Positions 8,591 to 18,035 of a DNA stretch of 64,000 bases are shown in pieces. The notes beneath the pieces were generated by a model. The model searched no databases and was not told where the DNA came from. It was given only the letters and a program-made list of their open reading frames with translations. The position numbers were made by a program, and so were the translations under genes. Source of the stretch: Halotia branconii CENA392 (lineage in GTDB: Bacteria > Cyanobacteriota > Cyanobacteriia > Cyanobacteriales > Nostocaceae); assembly GCF_029953635.1 (NCBI RefSeq), contig NZ_CP124543.1:6790367-6854366 (forward strand), given 5' to 3'. Each line of letters opens with the position of its first letter. The first letter of the stretch is position 1.

Positions 8591-10390
8591 ATGAATTGGA
8601 TTAGCTTATTAAAGGCACAACAGGCTGACTTCATTCAACGTGTGAAAAAACCTAAAACCAATGACCTATTTTTGCTAAAAAGTCAAGTTAAAGGTTGCCA
8701 TAGTGAGATTATGGCATTTCGGGGTGAACCATTAGCAGAAATGTTGGAATTTTCGCGCCAACAAGCTGAAATTATCGCCAAAAATCCACCTCCCATTCCG
8801 CCTGAATATCCTGAACCTCCCGACTGGGTAATCCCATTTCCTAAACATTTCCAACAGCAAGCAGAAGATTACATCGTCCGAGAGCAAATTGTTGAACGAG
8901 TCATGGTCGAACGTTTGGGCAAGCTGGTAAAGAAACTGCCCCAAGACACTTTGCAAAATATGGTTTTAGATGACGAGGGTAATTTACGTGGTGAAAGTAA
9001 ATTTAGTTATTTGCTAGCAGATAATCCTCAAGTAAGTATTAACGTTTACGTTGCCGATGGAGAAAGTTTTAACGGGATTAAGAAAGATAAAATTAGGTGG
9101 TCAGTTACTCAAGAAGACTTAAAAAATCACCAAGTATTAATTTTTCTGTGTTTACTTTATCCATTTACAGGTAAATTAGGTTACGAAAAACACGTAGTTG
9201 TTACTGGTTTTTTACCTACTAATCAAATTGAATCCAATGAAGCAAAACTCTATGTCAGTCCCAGTAACTTATTGTATGTAGGGGGATTGAGTTGGTATTT
9301 AGAATCACTAAGCAATAAAAAAATTGCCGAAAAGGATGCATTATTATTAGTTGATGCACAAGCGATCGCAGAGACAATTCAGACTATACCATCAGAGCAT
9401 CCCCAAAAAGATCTAATTGGCGACTGGGAATGCTGGCAGACATTAAAAGGGCATACTCAAGGCATTAATTGTCTTGCCTACTCTTCTAGAATCTCTACGG
9501 CCAAGAGTTCTCGGTCTAAAAATGCTAAAACATCGCCTATATTAGCAAGCGGCAGTTTGGGAGAAACAAAACTCTGGGATTTAAGCAAAGGTGAATTAAT
9601 AAAGACATTATCAGAATACCCTTGGGTAGTATCTGGGCTAATAGATCAAGTTAATTCCCTAGCCTTTAGTGCAGACGGACAAACTTTAGTGAGTGGCGGT
9701 GCAGACTCCACAATTAAGATTTGGCATACAGGCGCACTAGACTTGATTGATATTATGCACAAGCATAATGGCATGGTGCGTTGCGTAGCATTCACCCCCG
9801 ATGGCAGGATGGTAGCAACTGGTGGAGATGATAGAAGAATCTTATTTTGGGATTTAATGCGTCGTCAAGTAGCGATCGCCCTATCTTTAGACGATACAGC
9901 TGCTCATTCCCTAGTTTTAAGCAGAGATGGACAAACTCTGGTTACAGGTAGCTACCGCAAAATCAAAGTTTGGCAGACTTTACTCCCCACAAAAACCAAA
10001 ACTTTCAAAGATGTAGAACCACAGCATACCCTGATGGGTCATGCTCACATCGTTGGTTGTTTGGCGATGAGTGCCGATGCTAAATTACTCGTCAGTGGTA
10101 GCTGGGATCAGACAATTAAAATTTGGGACTTAGAAACTGGAGAATTAATTTGTACACTCAAAGGGCATACAGATAAAGTACATGCGATCGCCCTGAGTCC
10201 TGACGAGCAAATTATCGCTAGTGGTAGTGCAGATAAAACCATCAAATTGTGGCATGTACAAACAGGAGAACTGCTGGCTACCTTTACAGGTCATAGCAAC
10301 ACAGTTACAGCATTAGCCTTTACCGACTCCGGCGAAATCTTAGTTAGTGGCAGTTTGGATAAGACAATTAAAATCTGGCAACGGAGTTAA
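8591..10390 (+). CDS. WD40-repeat protein with degenerate PD-(D/E)XK-like N-terminal domain
   Basis: About 599 residues. Residues 285-599 hold seven WD40 repeats (GHTQGINCLAY, ADSTIKIW, SWDQTIKIWDL, SADKTIKLW, SLDKTIKIW), which fold as a beta-propeller for protein binding. Residues 1-265 match, by eye, the N-terminal domain of the TPR protein at 56501-58105: MNWISLL.AQQADF versus MDWITLL.SLQSDF, IRWSV versus VKWSV, VVTGFLP versus FLAGFLP and LLYVGGLSWYLE versus LLYGGGLWCYLE. In that partner the domain carries D...ExK; here the matching positions read INVYV, so catalytic E and K are lost. I chose ATG 8591 because it matches the partner's start; an in-frame start at 8558 exists. No operon partner. 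Confidence 0.8.
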   Translation: MNWISLLKAQQADFIQRVKKPKTNDLFLLKSQVKGCHSEIMAFRGEPLAEMLEFSRQQAEIIAKNPPPIPPEYPEPPDWVIPFPKHFQQQAEDYIVREQIVERVMVERLGKLVKKLPQDTLQNMVLDDEGNLRGESKFSYLLADNPQVSINVYVADGESFNGIKKDKIRWSVTQEDLKNHQVLIFLCLLYPFTGKLGYEKHVVVTGFLPTNQIESNEAKLYVSPSNLLYVGGLSWYLESLSNKKIAEKDALLLVDAQAIAETIQTIPSEHPQKDLIGDWECWQTLKGHTQGINCLAYSSRISTAKSSRSKNAKTSPILASGSLGETKLWDLSKGELIKTLSEYPWVVSGLIDQVNSLAFSADGQTLVSGGADSTIKIWHTGALDLIDIMHKHNGMVRCVAFTPDGRMVATGGDDRRILFWDLMRRQVAIALSLDDTAAHSLVLSRDGQTLVTGSYRKIKVWQTLLPTKTKTFKDVEPQHTLMGHAHIVGCLAMSADAKLLVSGSWDQTIKIWDLETGELICTLKGHTDKVHAIALSPDEQIIASGSADKTIKLWHVQTGELLATFTGHSNTVTALAFTDSGEILVSGSLDKTIKIWQRS

Positions 10391-10648
10391 TTCGTAATTC
10401 ATAATTATCTAGCCTTTGATACTCGTAAACAATAAACTCTAAAAATTCTCCGTGCCTCTGCGTGAAATTTCATCTTCCACCAACAGCGTTTCCCAGCTAG
10501 CAAGTTAAATTATATACAATAGCTGAATAGTCTCACGCATACCGCTAAGGCGGAACTCGAAGAGTAGGCGTAAAGATCTAATAATTAAATTATCCCCTTT
10601 ATGCTGTTTGCTTATGGCGATCGCTACTCAATCTTAGTTAATTAAAAG

Positions 10649-11209
10649 ATGACAGTAACTACCTACAAATGGACAATTGAACGCTATCACCGAGCGATAG
10701 AAGCAGGAATCTTTGATGACCAACCCATTGAACTATTGCACGGCGACCTCATAGTTATGCCACCAGAACGAGAACCCCATGCCTATTACAATACCGAAGC
10801 CGCTGATTATCTCCGCACACTATTAGGTGAACGCGCAAAAATCCGCGATGCCAAACCCATCACCCTACCCAACGACTCAGAACCAGCCCCAGATGTAGCG
10901 ATTGTCAAACCATTAGGCGAGGTTTACTTAGAACACCACCCCTACCCTGAAGATATATTCTGGATTATCGAGTTTTCTCAGTCCACCCTGAATAAAGACT
11001 TGGGTGATAAAAAAGACATTTATGCAGAAGCAGGGATTGCTGAATATTGGGTTGTTAATCTCAACAATTCTCAGTTGCTAGTATTTCGAGACTTAAAAAA
11101 TGGGCAATACACAACTGAACTGACACTAACTACAGGTACTATTGTCCCCCTAGCCTTTGCTGATGTATCAATCCAAGTGAATCGCCTTGTAGGTTTCCCA
11201 AAAAGATAA
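10649..11209 (+). CDS. Uma2-family (DUF820) putative endonuclease
   Basis: A 186-residue protein of the Uma2 family, PD-(D/E)XK-fold proteins that are very numerous in cyanobacteria and of unknown cellular role. Visible motifs are IELLHGDLIVMPP near the N-terminus, the metal-binding D in EPAPDVAIV, the E in IIEFSQST, and the K in LGDKKDIYAEAGIAEYWVV. It stands alone; a dispersed repeat with CCGCTAAGGCGGAACTCG lies just upstream (10541-10570). Confidence 0.85.
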   Translation: MTVTTYKWTIERYHRAIEAGIFDDQPIELLHGDLIVMPPEREPHAYYNTEAADYLRTLLGERAKIRDAKPITLPNDSEPAPDVAIVKPLGEVYLEHHPYPEDIFWIIEFSQSTLNKDLGDKKDIYAEAGIAEYWVVNLNNSQLLVFRDLKNGQYTTELTLTTGTIVPLAFADVSIQVNRLVGFPKR

Positions 11210-11315
11210 TTTGTAACACCTGTTAAAAACGAAAAATGTAAGGCAAGCTAATCCGAATAATTAAAGTGAAACGGTATGACTGTAGAACAGGTTTTTAGTT
11301 GGTTGAGTTTGTCAT

Positions 11316-11346
11316 AAAAAAGCGATCGCCTTTCAACAGCGATCGC
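11316..11346 (-). terminator. ftsH terminator built from two HIP1 octamers
   Basis: Two copies of the palindrome GCGATCGC (11322-11329 and 11339-11346) can pair with each other as an 8-bp stem with a 9-base loop. On the minus strand the second arm is followed by six T (A 11316-11321). It sits about 40 bases after the ftsH stop. Confidence 0.7.
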
Positions 11347-11384
11347 ACACATCTCAATAAATTGCCGTCTCTACGAAGTGAAAT

Positions 11385-13322
11385 TTAGACTAACAGTGAT
11401 TGCATCAATGGTTTATCTTCTGATAACTTACCTGTTCGCAACCATTGTGTCATTTCATCTGGTACTCTGACTTTGTTAAGGCGATCGCGCAGTTGGGAAC
11501 CTTCTAAGATTTCTTTATCCAGCAGTTCTTCGGCGGTTGATTCTAACAAGTCACGGTTATATTGCAGAATACTCAAAGCAATATGATGAGCATTATCTAA
11601 TGTCTGCTTCACTTCACGGTCAATTTCTTCAGCAACTTTGGGACTAATCGCACGGCGTGGGTTGCTATAACCTTCAAGAAATTGTTGTTGACTCTTTTCA
11701 AAGGCTACTGTGCCCAAGCGATCGCTCATGCCGTAAAGGGTAATGGCACGTTCTGCTAAGTCAGTAGCTTTTTGGATATCATCAGCAGCACCAGTAGACA
11801 CTTTACCAAAAATAGTTTCTTCGGCAGAACGTCCACCCAACAGAGTCGCAATGCGTCCACGGATTTCATCTTCGAGCATTAAGAAGCGGTCTTCTTCTGG
11901 CATTTGAATTGTGTAACCCAATGCACCCACGCCACGGGGGACAACAGAGATTTTTTCCACTTTACCAGCACCAGGCATCAATGCACCGATGATGGCGTGA
12001 CCAACTTCGTGATAAGCTACAGTCTTTTTCTCAGTTTCATTCAAGACACGAGAGCGTTTTTCTAAACCAGCAACTAATCGCTCGATCGCTTCGTTAAAAT
12101 CTGCCATTGTCACAGCTTGGCGATTTTGGCGAGCTGCCAATAGTGCAGCTTCATTCACCAAATTGGCTAAATCTGCCCCAGCAAAGCCTGGAGTTCTAAT
12201 AGCAATCTTGCCCAAATCAACATCATTAGCTAATTTGACGTTTCTAGCATGGACTTTGAGAATAGCTTCACGACCAATTTTATCAGGGCGATCAACTACA
12301 ACTTGGCGGTCAAAACGACCGGGACGACGTAAAGCCGGATCGAGAACTTCGGGACGGTTGGTAGCAGCGATAATAATTACACCTGTGTTGGCATCAAAGC
12401 CGTCCATTTCACTGAGTAACTGGTTGAGGGTTTGTTCGCGCTCATCATTACCACCAACAAAACCACCAGCACCGCCGCGAGATTTACCCAATGCGTCTAA
12501 CTCATCGATAAACACAATACAAGGCGCTTGTTGTTTGGCTTGTTCAAACAAATCGCGGACTCGTGAAGCACCTACACCTACAAACAATTCAATAAATTCC
12601 GAACCAGAAATGCTAAAGAAAGGAACACCAGCTTCGCCAGCGATCGCTTTTGCTAGTAAGGTTTTACCTGTTCCTGGAGGGCCAACCAGCATCACACCTT
12701 TGGGAATTTTTGCTCCCAGTTGGGTGTATTTGCCAGCATTTTTGAGAAAATCGACAATTTCTTCTAATTCGGCTTTGGCTTCATCGACACCAGCCACATC
12801 TGTAAATTTGACACCAGTGCTACCTTCTGAGTAGATGCGGGCTTTGCTTTTACCTACAGTCAGTGCAGCCGGGCCAGCACCTTGACGACTAATTAAAAAG
12901 CCCCAAATTCCAAAGAAAATTAACGGTGGTGCAATCCAGCTGATTAAAGTGCTAATCCAGCCATTTTGATCTGGTGGTGGCGCAGAAAACTCTACATTAT
13001 GGTCACGGAGAATTTTAGGTAAATCTAAATCCAACGCCACTGGTGTAGTTGTGAACGCTTGTTCAGGAGATTGACTATCTGAAGTTTCACTCTTGATGAA
13101 ATATTCAATGCGATCGCTACCTACAACTGCTCGCTCGACTTTACCAGCTTCCACCTGAGCAATAAATTCACTATAGGGAACTTGTGGCGATCGCGGGGCA
13201 AAAGCACTAGGAACGATTAAGTTAAGCATTAATATCAAAGTTAACAAAATCAGTAAACTGCCCCCAAACTGCCGTCTTTTTGGCGGTTTGATTTGTCTTT
13301 TATTATTAGTTTCAACAGGCAT
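11385..13322 (-). CDS. ftsH: ATP-dependent zinc metalloprotease FtsH
   Basis: FtsH degrades damaged or misassembled membrane proteins, in cyanobacteria notably photosystem II D1 during repair. The 645 residues show the expected order: a first membrane helix at about 22-42, a periplasmic/lumenal segment, a second helix at about 124-146, an AAA domain with Walker A GPPGTGKT at 214-221 and Walker B VFIDELDALG, the second region of homology NRPEVLDPALRRPGRFDR, and the zinc site HEVGH near residue 440. Cyanobacteria have several FtsH paralogues; which one this is cannot be settled here. It is monocistronic with its own terminator. Confidence 0.96.
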   Translation of the reverse strand: MPVETNNKRQIKPPKRRQFGGSLLILLTLILMLNLIVPSAFAPRSPQVPYSEFIAQVEAGKVERAVVGSDRIEYFIKSETSDSQSPEQAFTTTPVALDLDLPKILRDHNVEFSAPPPDQNGWISTLISWIAPPLIFFGIWGFLISRQGAGPAALTVGKSKARIYSEGSTGVKFTDVAGVDEAKAELEEIVDFLKNAGKYTQLGAKIPKGVMLVGPPGTGKTLLAKAIAGEAGVPFFSISGSEFIELFVGVGASRVRDLFEQAKQQAPCIVFIDELDALGKSRGGAGGFVGGNDEREQTLNQLLSEMDGFDANTGVIIIAATNRPEVLDPALRRPGRFDRQVVVDRPDKIGREAILKVHARNVKLANDVDLGKIAIRTPGFAGADLANLVNEAALLAARQNRQAVTMADFNEAIERLVAGLEKRSRVLNETEKKTVAYHEVGHAIIGALMPGAGKVEKISVVPRGVGALGYTIQMPEEDRFLMLEDEIRGRIATLLGGRSAEETIFGKVSTGAADDIQKATDLAERAITLYGMSDRLGTVAFEKSQQQFLEGYSNPRRAISPKVAEEIDREVKQTLDNAHHIALSILQYNRDLLESTAEELLDKEILEGSQLRDRLNKVRVPDEMTQWLRTGKLSEDKPLMQSLLV

Positions 13323-13785
13323 TTTGATGTACCCCCAATGAGAATTTGTCAGTGGTCAGTTGTCAGCGATGCACTGAGCGTAGCCGAAGTGTGGTCAGTA
13401 GTAACAAATAACAACGTTTCGACAAGCGGTAGTCGAAACTCAGCTCATCGCTGACTATTAACAGTTATCAACTCAACAACAGAGCAAATAGAATACATAA
13501 AGCAATACCTTAAATACACCAGTATCACCAACGCTGAGTATCCCTGAACTCGTGGCTTGAATATCTTTTAAATAATGAAACTGGTAGATAAATCATAGAG
13601 ATTAGCAACTACAATTTTATGGTTACTCAACTACAACCGTTTGCAGATTTAGTGATGGTGACAGGTGTAGAGACAAAATATTTGTGTTTAAGGTTTGTCT
13701 ATGTAGGTCTATTTTAGAAAATGTAGACAGCAGCCTGAGTTAGTACATACCCCACATAAAAATGCGTATTGCCGTACTTTAATAT
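13323..13785. other. Intergenic stretch upstream of ftsH
   Basis: No gene is seen. About 13350-13450 holds dispersed repeat fragments (GCGATGCACTGAGCGTAGCC, CGTTTCGACAAGCGG) shared with 28300 and 47660. The ftsH promoter must lie in this span. Confidence 0.5.
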
Positions 13786-13977
13786 ATGGAAAATCAATTA
13801 GGATTTGTGATCAAACTGTTTCTAGTTTCTATTTTGATATCACTATTGATTAAGTATGTAGCTCCAAGTTTTTCGATTCCTGCTACAGCAACCAATGGAT
13901 TGATTTTTGTTTTTTTACCAATTGTAATTCTAGCGATCGCTTTATTTTGGCGATTTCAGACCCAGAAACAAAATTAA
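13786..13977 (+). CDS. Small two-helix membrane protein, unknown
   Basis: A 63-residue product with two hydrophobic segments (about 7-24 and 37-56) separated by APSFSIPATATNG, ending in a polar QTQKQN tail. The layout is that of a small hairpin protein of the inner or thylakoid membrane. I do not recognise a named family, but the composition is clean and the frame lies alone between unrelated genes. The ATG at 13786 is the only sensible start. Confidence 0.6.
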   Translation: MENQLGFVIKLFLVSILISLLIKYVAPSFSIPATATNGLIFVFLPIVILAIALFWRFQTQKQN

Positions 13978-14043
13978 ACTTATTGCATAAATATTTTTTT
14001 CTCACGCAGAGGCGCAGAGGCGCAGAGAAAAGAAAGAGGTCTA

Positions 14044-14742
14044 TTAATTCCCCTGCCCTCTGCCCTTTGCTGATGCTGGCTGATTAGCTGTTGTTAATTC
14101 CTCTGCCAACATTTTCTGATAAATCTTTGGCAATGAGCTACTTACAGAATTAGTTTCTATGCCATATCCCAAACTTGTCCAAGTGGGAGAAAGTCGCCGT
14201 AAAACTTCATTTAATTTTCCTTGGCTTAGCAGTTGAGAAATATCAGTTCCCCAAACTTTGGAATCATTTAACCAACGATAAACTACCAAGTCTTGATATT
14301 CTGGTTCAAAACTATAAGAAACCCAAAACATCATTCGCGTCGGATTTGGGTGATAGCGAGGAGCAATTTGATACCAAGTAGTATTGATCATTTGATATCT
14401 GCCAGCCGCAGTCGAACAATTACCTGTGTTCGGCCCAGTAACAATGGTGACACATATCTCCGGATGGCGGTTGAGGTCATTGATCTGCTGTCCACCATAC
14501 AACAGAGAATAGGGACGGTTGCCACTTGCTTCACTGGCTGAGATAGTTCGCATTAAAGCGCGGATGCGGGGATCGCCTCCTTTCATGACTAAAGGTGGCT
14601 GTTTGACGTTAAAAATAGGGTCAGAAGGCGATCGCAATTCTCCAGATATGTACCACTGCAACAAATATACAAATCCTAGAAGTGCAGCTATCGGGCCAAT
14701 GAGTTTTTCAACGCCTTTGATTTCAAAGCTTTTCAGAGTCAA
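14044..14742 (-). CDS. Lysozyme-like muramidase (GH104-type), membrane anchored
   Basis: A 232-residue protein with one N-terminal membrane helix (about 15-32) and a lysozyme-fold domain. RTISASEASGNRPYSLLYGG carries the likely catalytic Glu71; NCSTAAGRYQMINTTWYQIA is the AGRYQ motif of phage lambda R-like lytic transglycosylases (GH104). It should act on peptidoglycan in the periplasm, perhaps in wall turnover or septum modelling. The anchor and the lack of a holin nearby argue for a housekeeping rather than phage role. It stands alone. Confidence 0.75.
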   Translation of the reverse strand: MTLKSFEIKGVEKLIGPIAALLGFVYLLQWYISGELRSPSDPIFNVKQPPLVMKGGDPRIRALMRTISASEASGNRPYSLLYGGQQINDLNRHPEICVTIVTGPNTGNCSTAAGRYQMINTTWYQIAPRYHPNPTRMMFWVSYSFEPEYQDLVVYRWLNDSKVWGTDISQLLSQGKLNEVLRRLSPTWTSLGYGIETNSVSSSLPKIYQKMLAEELTTANQPASAKGRGQGN

Positions 14743-14840
14743 ACTCCTCCCAATGCGTTTGCTTAATCAACAACATTTATTGACGCACTCTTTTTGAGCA
14801 AAGTTCACTGTTATTAGGAAAAGGGGCTAGGGACTAGGGC

Positions 14841-14926
14841 GTGTTTTCAAACTCGAACTGTAAGTTGGGTTGACGTAAGGAAACCCAACAAAGCAACTAT
14901 AAGTTTTATTTTGGGTTTGAAAATAG
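14841..14926. repeat. Small inverted-repeat element (MITE-like)
   Basis: TTTTCAAAC at 14844-14852 and GTTTGAAAA at 14915-14923 are exact inverted ends about 80 bases apart. Between them GTTGGGTTGACGTAAGG is followed by AAACCCAAC, an inner hairpin. The inner phrase recurs near 40515. No clear target duplication. Confidence 0.4.
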
Positions 14927-15026
14927 TCTCTAGGGGCAGAGGCTAGATTGATGTATTCTATCCATAAAAAATAGTGATATTGCCAATCTAGCAAATTATC
15001 TGTTTAACAGTTAACTGATAACTGAT

Positions 15027-16202
15027 TCATGCAATACTGCCTCGTTTTCTGGCTTCTTTGTAAGAAGTTCCCACATTTCTTAAACCGGCTTTAATCATTT
15101 GTCTCTCTAAAAGAGCAAAAAAACGTGCTTTATCACCACCGCGTACTACAGCTTGATTATGGGCTTCAGCGATCGCTACAGGGTAGCCATAGCCTTTTTG
15201 TACTTGTGCCAACATTAATCCTAGTGCTTGATCAAACATAGTTGTGTCTTCAGCTACCCAGGCAGGAACTTCGATTCTGGCAATTTCAGCACCGACATGA
15301 ACGTAGCAAAAGTAAATAATTTGGTCGCCATAAAGTTCTAAAATGCGGTTATTACTCCGCCACAGAGGGCCGCGTTGTCCTGGTTTGAGTTGAGTTACCC
15401 AAAGGGCAGTATCTCGCAAAGGTTCAAAAACTTTACAAGGTACTTTTTCTAACTGATTTGGGCAATAACTCTGACAGTCAGGTACAGGATGGGTACAAGC
15501 TAACAAACGTAAAAAGTTCATACCTTCGATGTTACGAGAAGCGCTAAGATAACCCATCAGTGGAATTTGAGCATCACGCATTTGCTGCCATGCTTCTAAA
15601 ATTGGGGGTAAAATGCGATCGCGGGCATCAATCGGCAACTGTTCTAAAAACCAGTAAATTAATGAACCATCTACCATTGCTAGGGTTGGCGCTTCTGTTT
15701 TGGCTGCACAGGCGAGTTCTGCCAACACTGTTGTTTCACTAGCAGTCCGCCGATAACCCATCCATTCTTCGGTTTTAATTCCCCACTGCCGAGACATATA
15801 TAAATCTTCGGGACGATAAAATACTTCTGGCAAACTATCTAATAATGGCTGGCGATTCTGCCCGTAGTGCAAGACAACTCTGCCAATATTTAATAGATAA
15901 CAATAAGCAATTTCGTGATGATTAGGGGCAATTTGGGAACCGTCGGTAGCAATAACAGTATGGATTTTGGGGGGAACTGGAATATCAATGCAGGTTTCTA
16001 ATGGTTCGGTGGGGGTAGCGTTAGCAAAAATAATGCGATCGCGCCATTTTTCTTGACGTTCAATTAAATCTTGTTGAGAATCGTAAGCTTGTTTTAGATA
16101 TTGTTGCGCTAATTCTAAACGTTGACGACTGGCAACAGCTTCTAAGGTAAGATGCTGACTTAAACCTTGCATTTGCCGCGCTAACTTATTCAGATCAAGC
16201 AT
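15027..16202 (-). CDS. NurA-domain 5'-3' nuclease
   Basis: A 391-residue protein of the NurA family, Mn2+-dependent nucleases which in archaea work with the HerA translocase in end resection of DNA breaks. The first catalytic Asp is in VIATDGSQIAP (D87) and a second in LAMVDGSLIYWF; the C-terminal part has QVQKGYGYPVAIAEAHNQA, usual for the cyanobacterial members. An N-terminal helical region (1-60) precedes the nuclease fold. No HerA gene is adjacent here. It starts at ATG 16202 with a coherent N-terminus. Confidence 0.85.
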   Translation of the reverse strand: MLDLNKLARQMQGLSQHLTLEAVASRQRLELAQQYLKQAYDSQQDLIERQEKWRDRIIFANATPTEPLETCIDIPVPPKIHTVIATDGSQIAPNHHEIAYCYLLNIGRVVLHYGQNRQPLLDSLPEVFYRPEDLYMSRQWGIKTEEWMGYRRTASETTVLAELACAAKTEAPTLAMVDGSLIYWFLEQLPIDARDRILPPILEAWQQMRDAQIPLMGYLSASRNIEGMNFLRLLACTHPVPDCQSYCPNQLEKVPCKVFEPLRDTALWVTQLKPGQRGPLWRSNNRILELYGDQIIYFCYVHVGAEIARIEVPAWVAEDTTMFDQALGLMLAQVQKGYGYPVAIAEAHNQAVVRGGDKARFFALLERQMIKAGLRNVGTSYKEARKRGSIA

Positions 16203-16257
16203 GGGTTTTTAAATATTATCTTAAACTTGGAGTTGATATTTCACGCAGAGGTAATCT

Positions 16258-16524
16258 TAAGCTAATCATCATTTAAATTGCATCATGTTCATGGTAATAA
16301 AAGCTGCAAATCCTCTCCCCTGCTCCCCTTCGGGTTCGCCAGTCCAACGCCAGTCGCTCCTGGGGAGCCACTGCGTTGCGGGGGTTCCCCCCGTTGAAGC
16401 AAGTGGCATGGAAACCCCCATGACCGCGCTGCCTCCTCTTTGTTGGAACAACAAGACCAGGCTGGCTCACCTGCTCCCTGCCCCCCTACGACCTCAATGT
16501 GCAAATTAAATGCTTAACAGTTTA
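16258..16524. repeat. Composite dispersed repeat between NurA and HAD genes
   Basis: Ends TAAGCTAATCATC and the reverse-oriented TGCTTAACAG with CTCAATGTGCAAA resemble those of the element at 46707-46829. The middle is GC-rich (CCACTGCGTTGCGGGGGTTC, GTTGAAGCAAGTGGCATGG) and recurs in part near 40220. Several open frames cross it in all directions, none with a protein signature. Confidence 0.4.
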
Positions 16525-16553
16525 ACGCCTCTGCGTGAGCTTATCCTACTTTC

Positions 16554-17339
16554 TTAACCCCAATTTGAGAAATTCTTAGTAAATTGAGAAAGGGATAATA
16601 ATTGAATTTGGGGATCATCTTGGGCAACTTTTCTTTCTTGTTGGGTATTATAGCCCCAATCTGCCAGAAATAATTTTACATCCCTAAGATCTGCTTGCTG
16701 TTGGACTAACTGCAATGTCTTGAGTCTATCTTCTACAAACCATAAACTGACTGGTTGTACTTCTGCTACTTTAATTAATTCTCGCAGAATTTCGTACTTA
16801 GGACGTTTCACTTCTTTACCAAAAATTGCTGTTGGAGATAAATTGATTCCTTCTCGTTGCAATAACTGATGCACAAAACGTCCTTCTTTCGTAGTGACAA
16901 CAAATAACTTAATTTCACTAGCAATAGTCACCTTGAGTTTTTCCACCACGCCTGGATAAAATTTATGCAGACTCAACCATTCATTTAAATTTGTGGTAAT
17001 CCATTCATCTCGCAGGTTATCTAATTTTGCACCGATGTCTTTCGCTTGTAATCTACTTTGCAATAAAATTTGCGGGGTAATATTTGACCACTCTTGAAGG
17101 ATTTTTTCCTCGGTAATTTCATCTACCAAGGCTTTAATTAAAACAGGCATTTCCCAGCCTGTTTCAATTACAGGTCGCAAGCGATAGAATCTCAAAGCTA
17201 AATCATCTGCGGGTGTGTCGTTCGCAGGCGACCAAATTTGACAGTAAGTACGCCATGCTACCTCAAAATATTCAATTAGTCCATCGCAAATTACTCCGTC
17301 AAAGTCCAAGGCTAAAATTGTGGGACTACCTGCTGTCAT
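16554..17339 (-). CDS. HAD-family hydrolase
   Basis: A phosphatase-type haloacid dehalogenase-fold protein of about 261 residues. Motif I is LALDFDGVICDG, with the nucleophile Asp and the general acid two residues on; motif II lies in LFVVTTKEGRF, a conserved Lys follows in FGKEVKRPKYE, and motif III/IV is WFVEDRLKTL. The substrate is unknown; phosphoglycolate- or sugar-phosphate-type activity is common in the family. I chose ATG 17339, directly before motif I, rather than the upstream ATG at 17381, since the extra 14 residues carry no domain. Confidence 0.8.
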   Translation of the reverse strand: MTAGSPTILALDFDGVICDGLIEYFEVAWRTYCQIWSPANDTPADDLALRFYRLRPVIETGWEMPVLIKALVDEITEEKILQEWSNITPQILLQSRLQAKDIGAKLDNLRDEWITTNLNEWLSLHKFYPGVVEKLKVTIASEIKLFVVTTKEGRFVHQLLQREGINLSPTAIFGKEVKRPKYEILRELIKVAEVQPVSLWFVEDRLKTLQLVQQQADLRDVKLFLADWGYNTQQERKVAQDDPQIQLLSLSQFTKNFSNWG

Positions 17340-17491
17340 TGTTTTGAGGGTTAAAACTGCTGTTGTCAGCTTACCCGACAAATTAAAATTATGCAGTAAT
17401 TTTTGTTAGTGTTTTATAATCTGACTGGAAAATACTTGGTGTCTTAGTGCCTTCGTGGTAAAAATACCTTCAACCACTGAGACATACACTG

Positions 17492-18028
17492 TTGATGATG
17501 ACTACTTATTTAATTAAGAAAAATATGCGATCGCAACATGAACCACAAGTTTTTTCCGCTGTCATTAAAGATGCCGGAATAGAAAGAAATTTTCTAGATG
17601 CAAGGTCTAGTAGTTTAATAACTAGCACTTCTTTAACGCCAGTTCTTTCATGGGAAAATCTTCGTCTGCCAGAAAGATTAATTCATGGAATGAAAATTAT
17701 AGGTTTTTCTAATCTTCAAAAAGAGACTTACGAAGATTGGCTTTCAATTAATAATCAACCTTCCTGCCTCACTCCATTGATTACAAATCCTCATGTCACT
17801 TTGATTTCTGAAAGACAGTCTGAACAAATTATCAATAACCATGATTATAGATGGTCTATTATATATACTTTAACTCGACCAGGATTTTCTATTGATTTTT
17901 CCCAAGCATTAATTCAAATAACCGCCCATTGTCCAGCAGGGCCACCCCAGTATGGGAGTTTGCTTTATTTGGAAAGAACGAGCGAACAATGGCAAGTCCA
18001 GTCATCTTACGGGCTATACAATCAGTAG
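17492..18028 (+). CDS. Conserved-looking hypothetical protein
   Basis: A 178-residue soluble protein without recognised motifs, membrane segments or signal peptide. The middle (RWSIIYTLTRPGFSIDFSQA) and the end (CPAGPPQYGSLLYLER) look like a beta-rich fold. It converges with the transporter permease gene 7 bases downstream. Start choice is uncertain: ATG 17492 is followed by in-frame ATGs at 17495 and 17525. Confidence 0.55.
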   Translation: MMMTTYLIKKNMRSQHEPQVFSAVIKDAGIERNFLDARSSSLITSTSLTPVLSWENLRLPERLIHGMKIIGFSNLQKETYEDWLSINNQPSCLTPLITNPHVTLISERQSEQIINNHDYRWSIIYTLTRPGFSIDFSQALIQITAHCPAGPPQYGSLLYLERTSEQWQVQSSYGLYNQ

Positions 18029-18035
18029 AAAAAAT

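Noticed and set aside
11262..11275. Fifth copy of MITE family 1
   Set aside because: Only AAAGTGAAACGGTAT, one end, is present; no second end or target duplication.
12163..12834. 223-residue plus-strand frame
   Set aside because: Antisense shadow of the ftsH AAA domain.
16269..16509. Four overlapping frames on both strands
   Set aside because: All fall in a GC-rich dispersed repeat.
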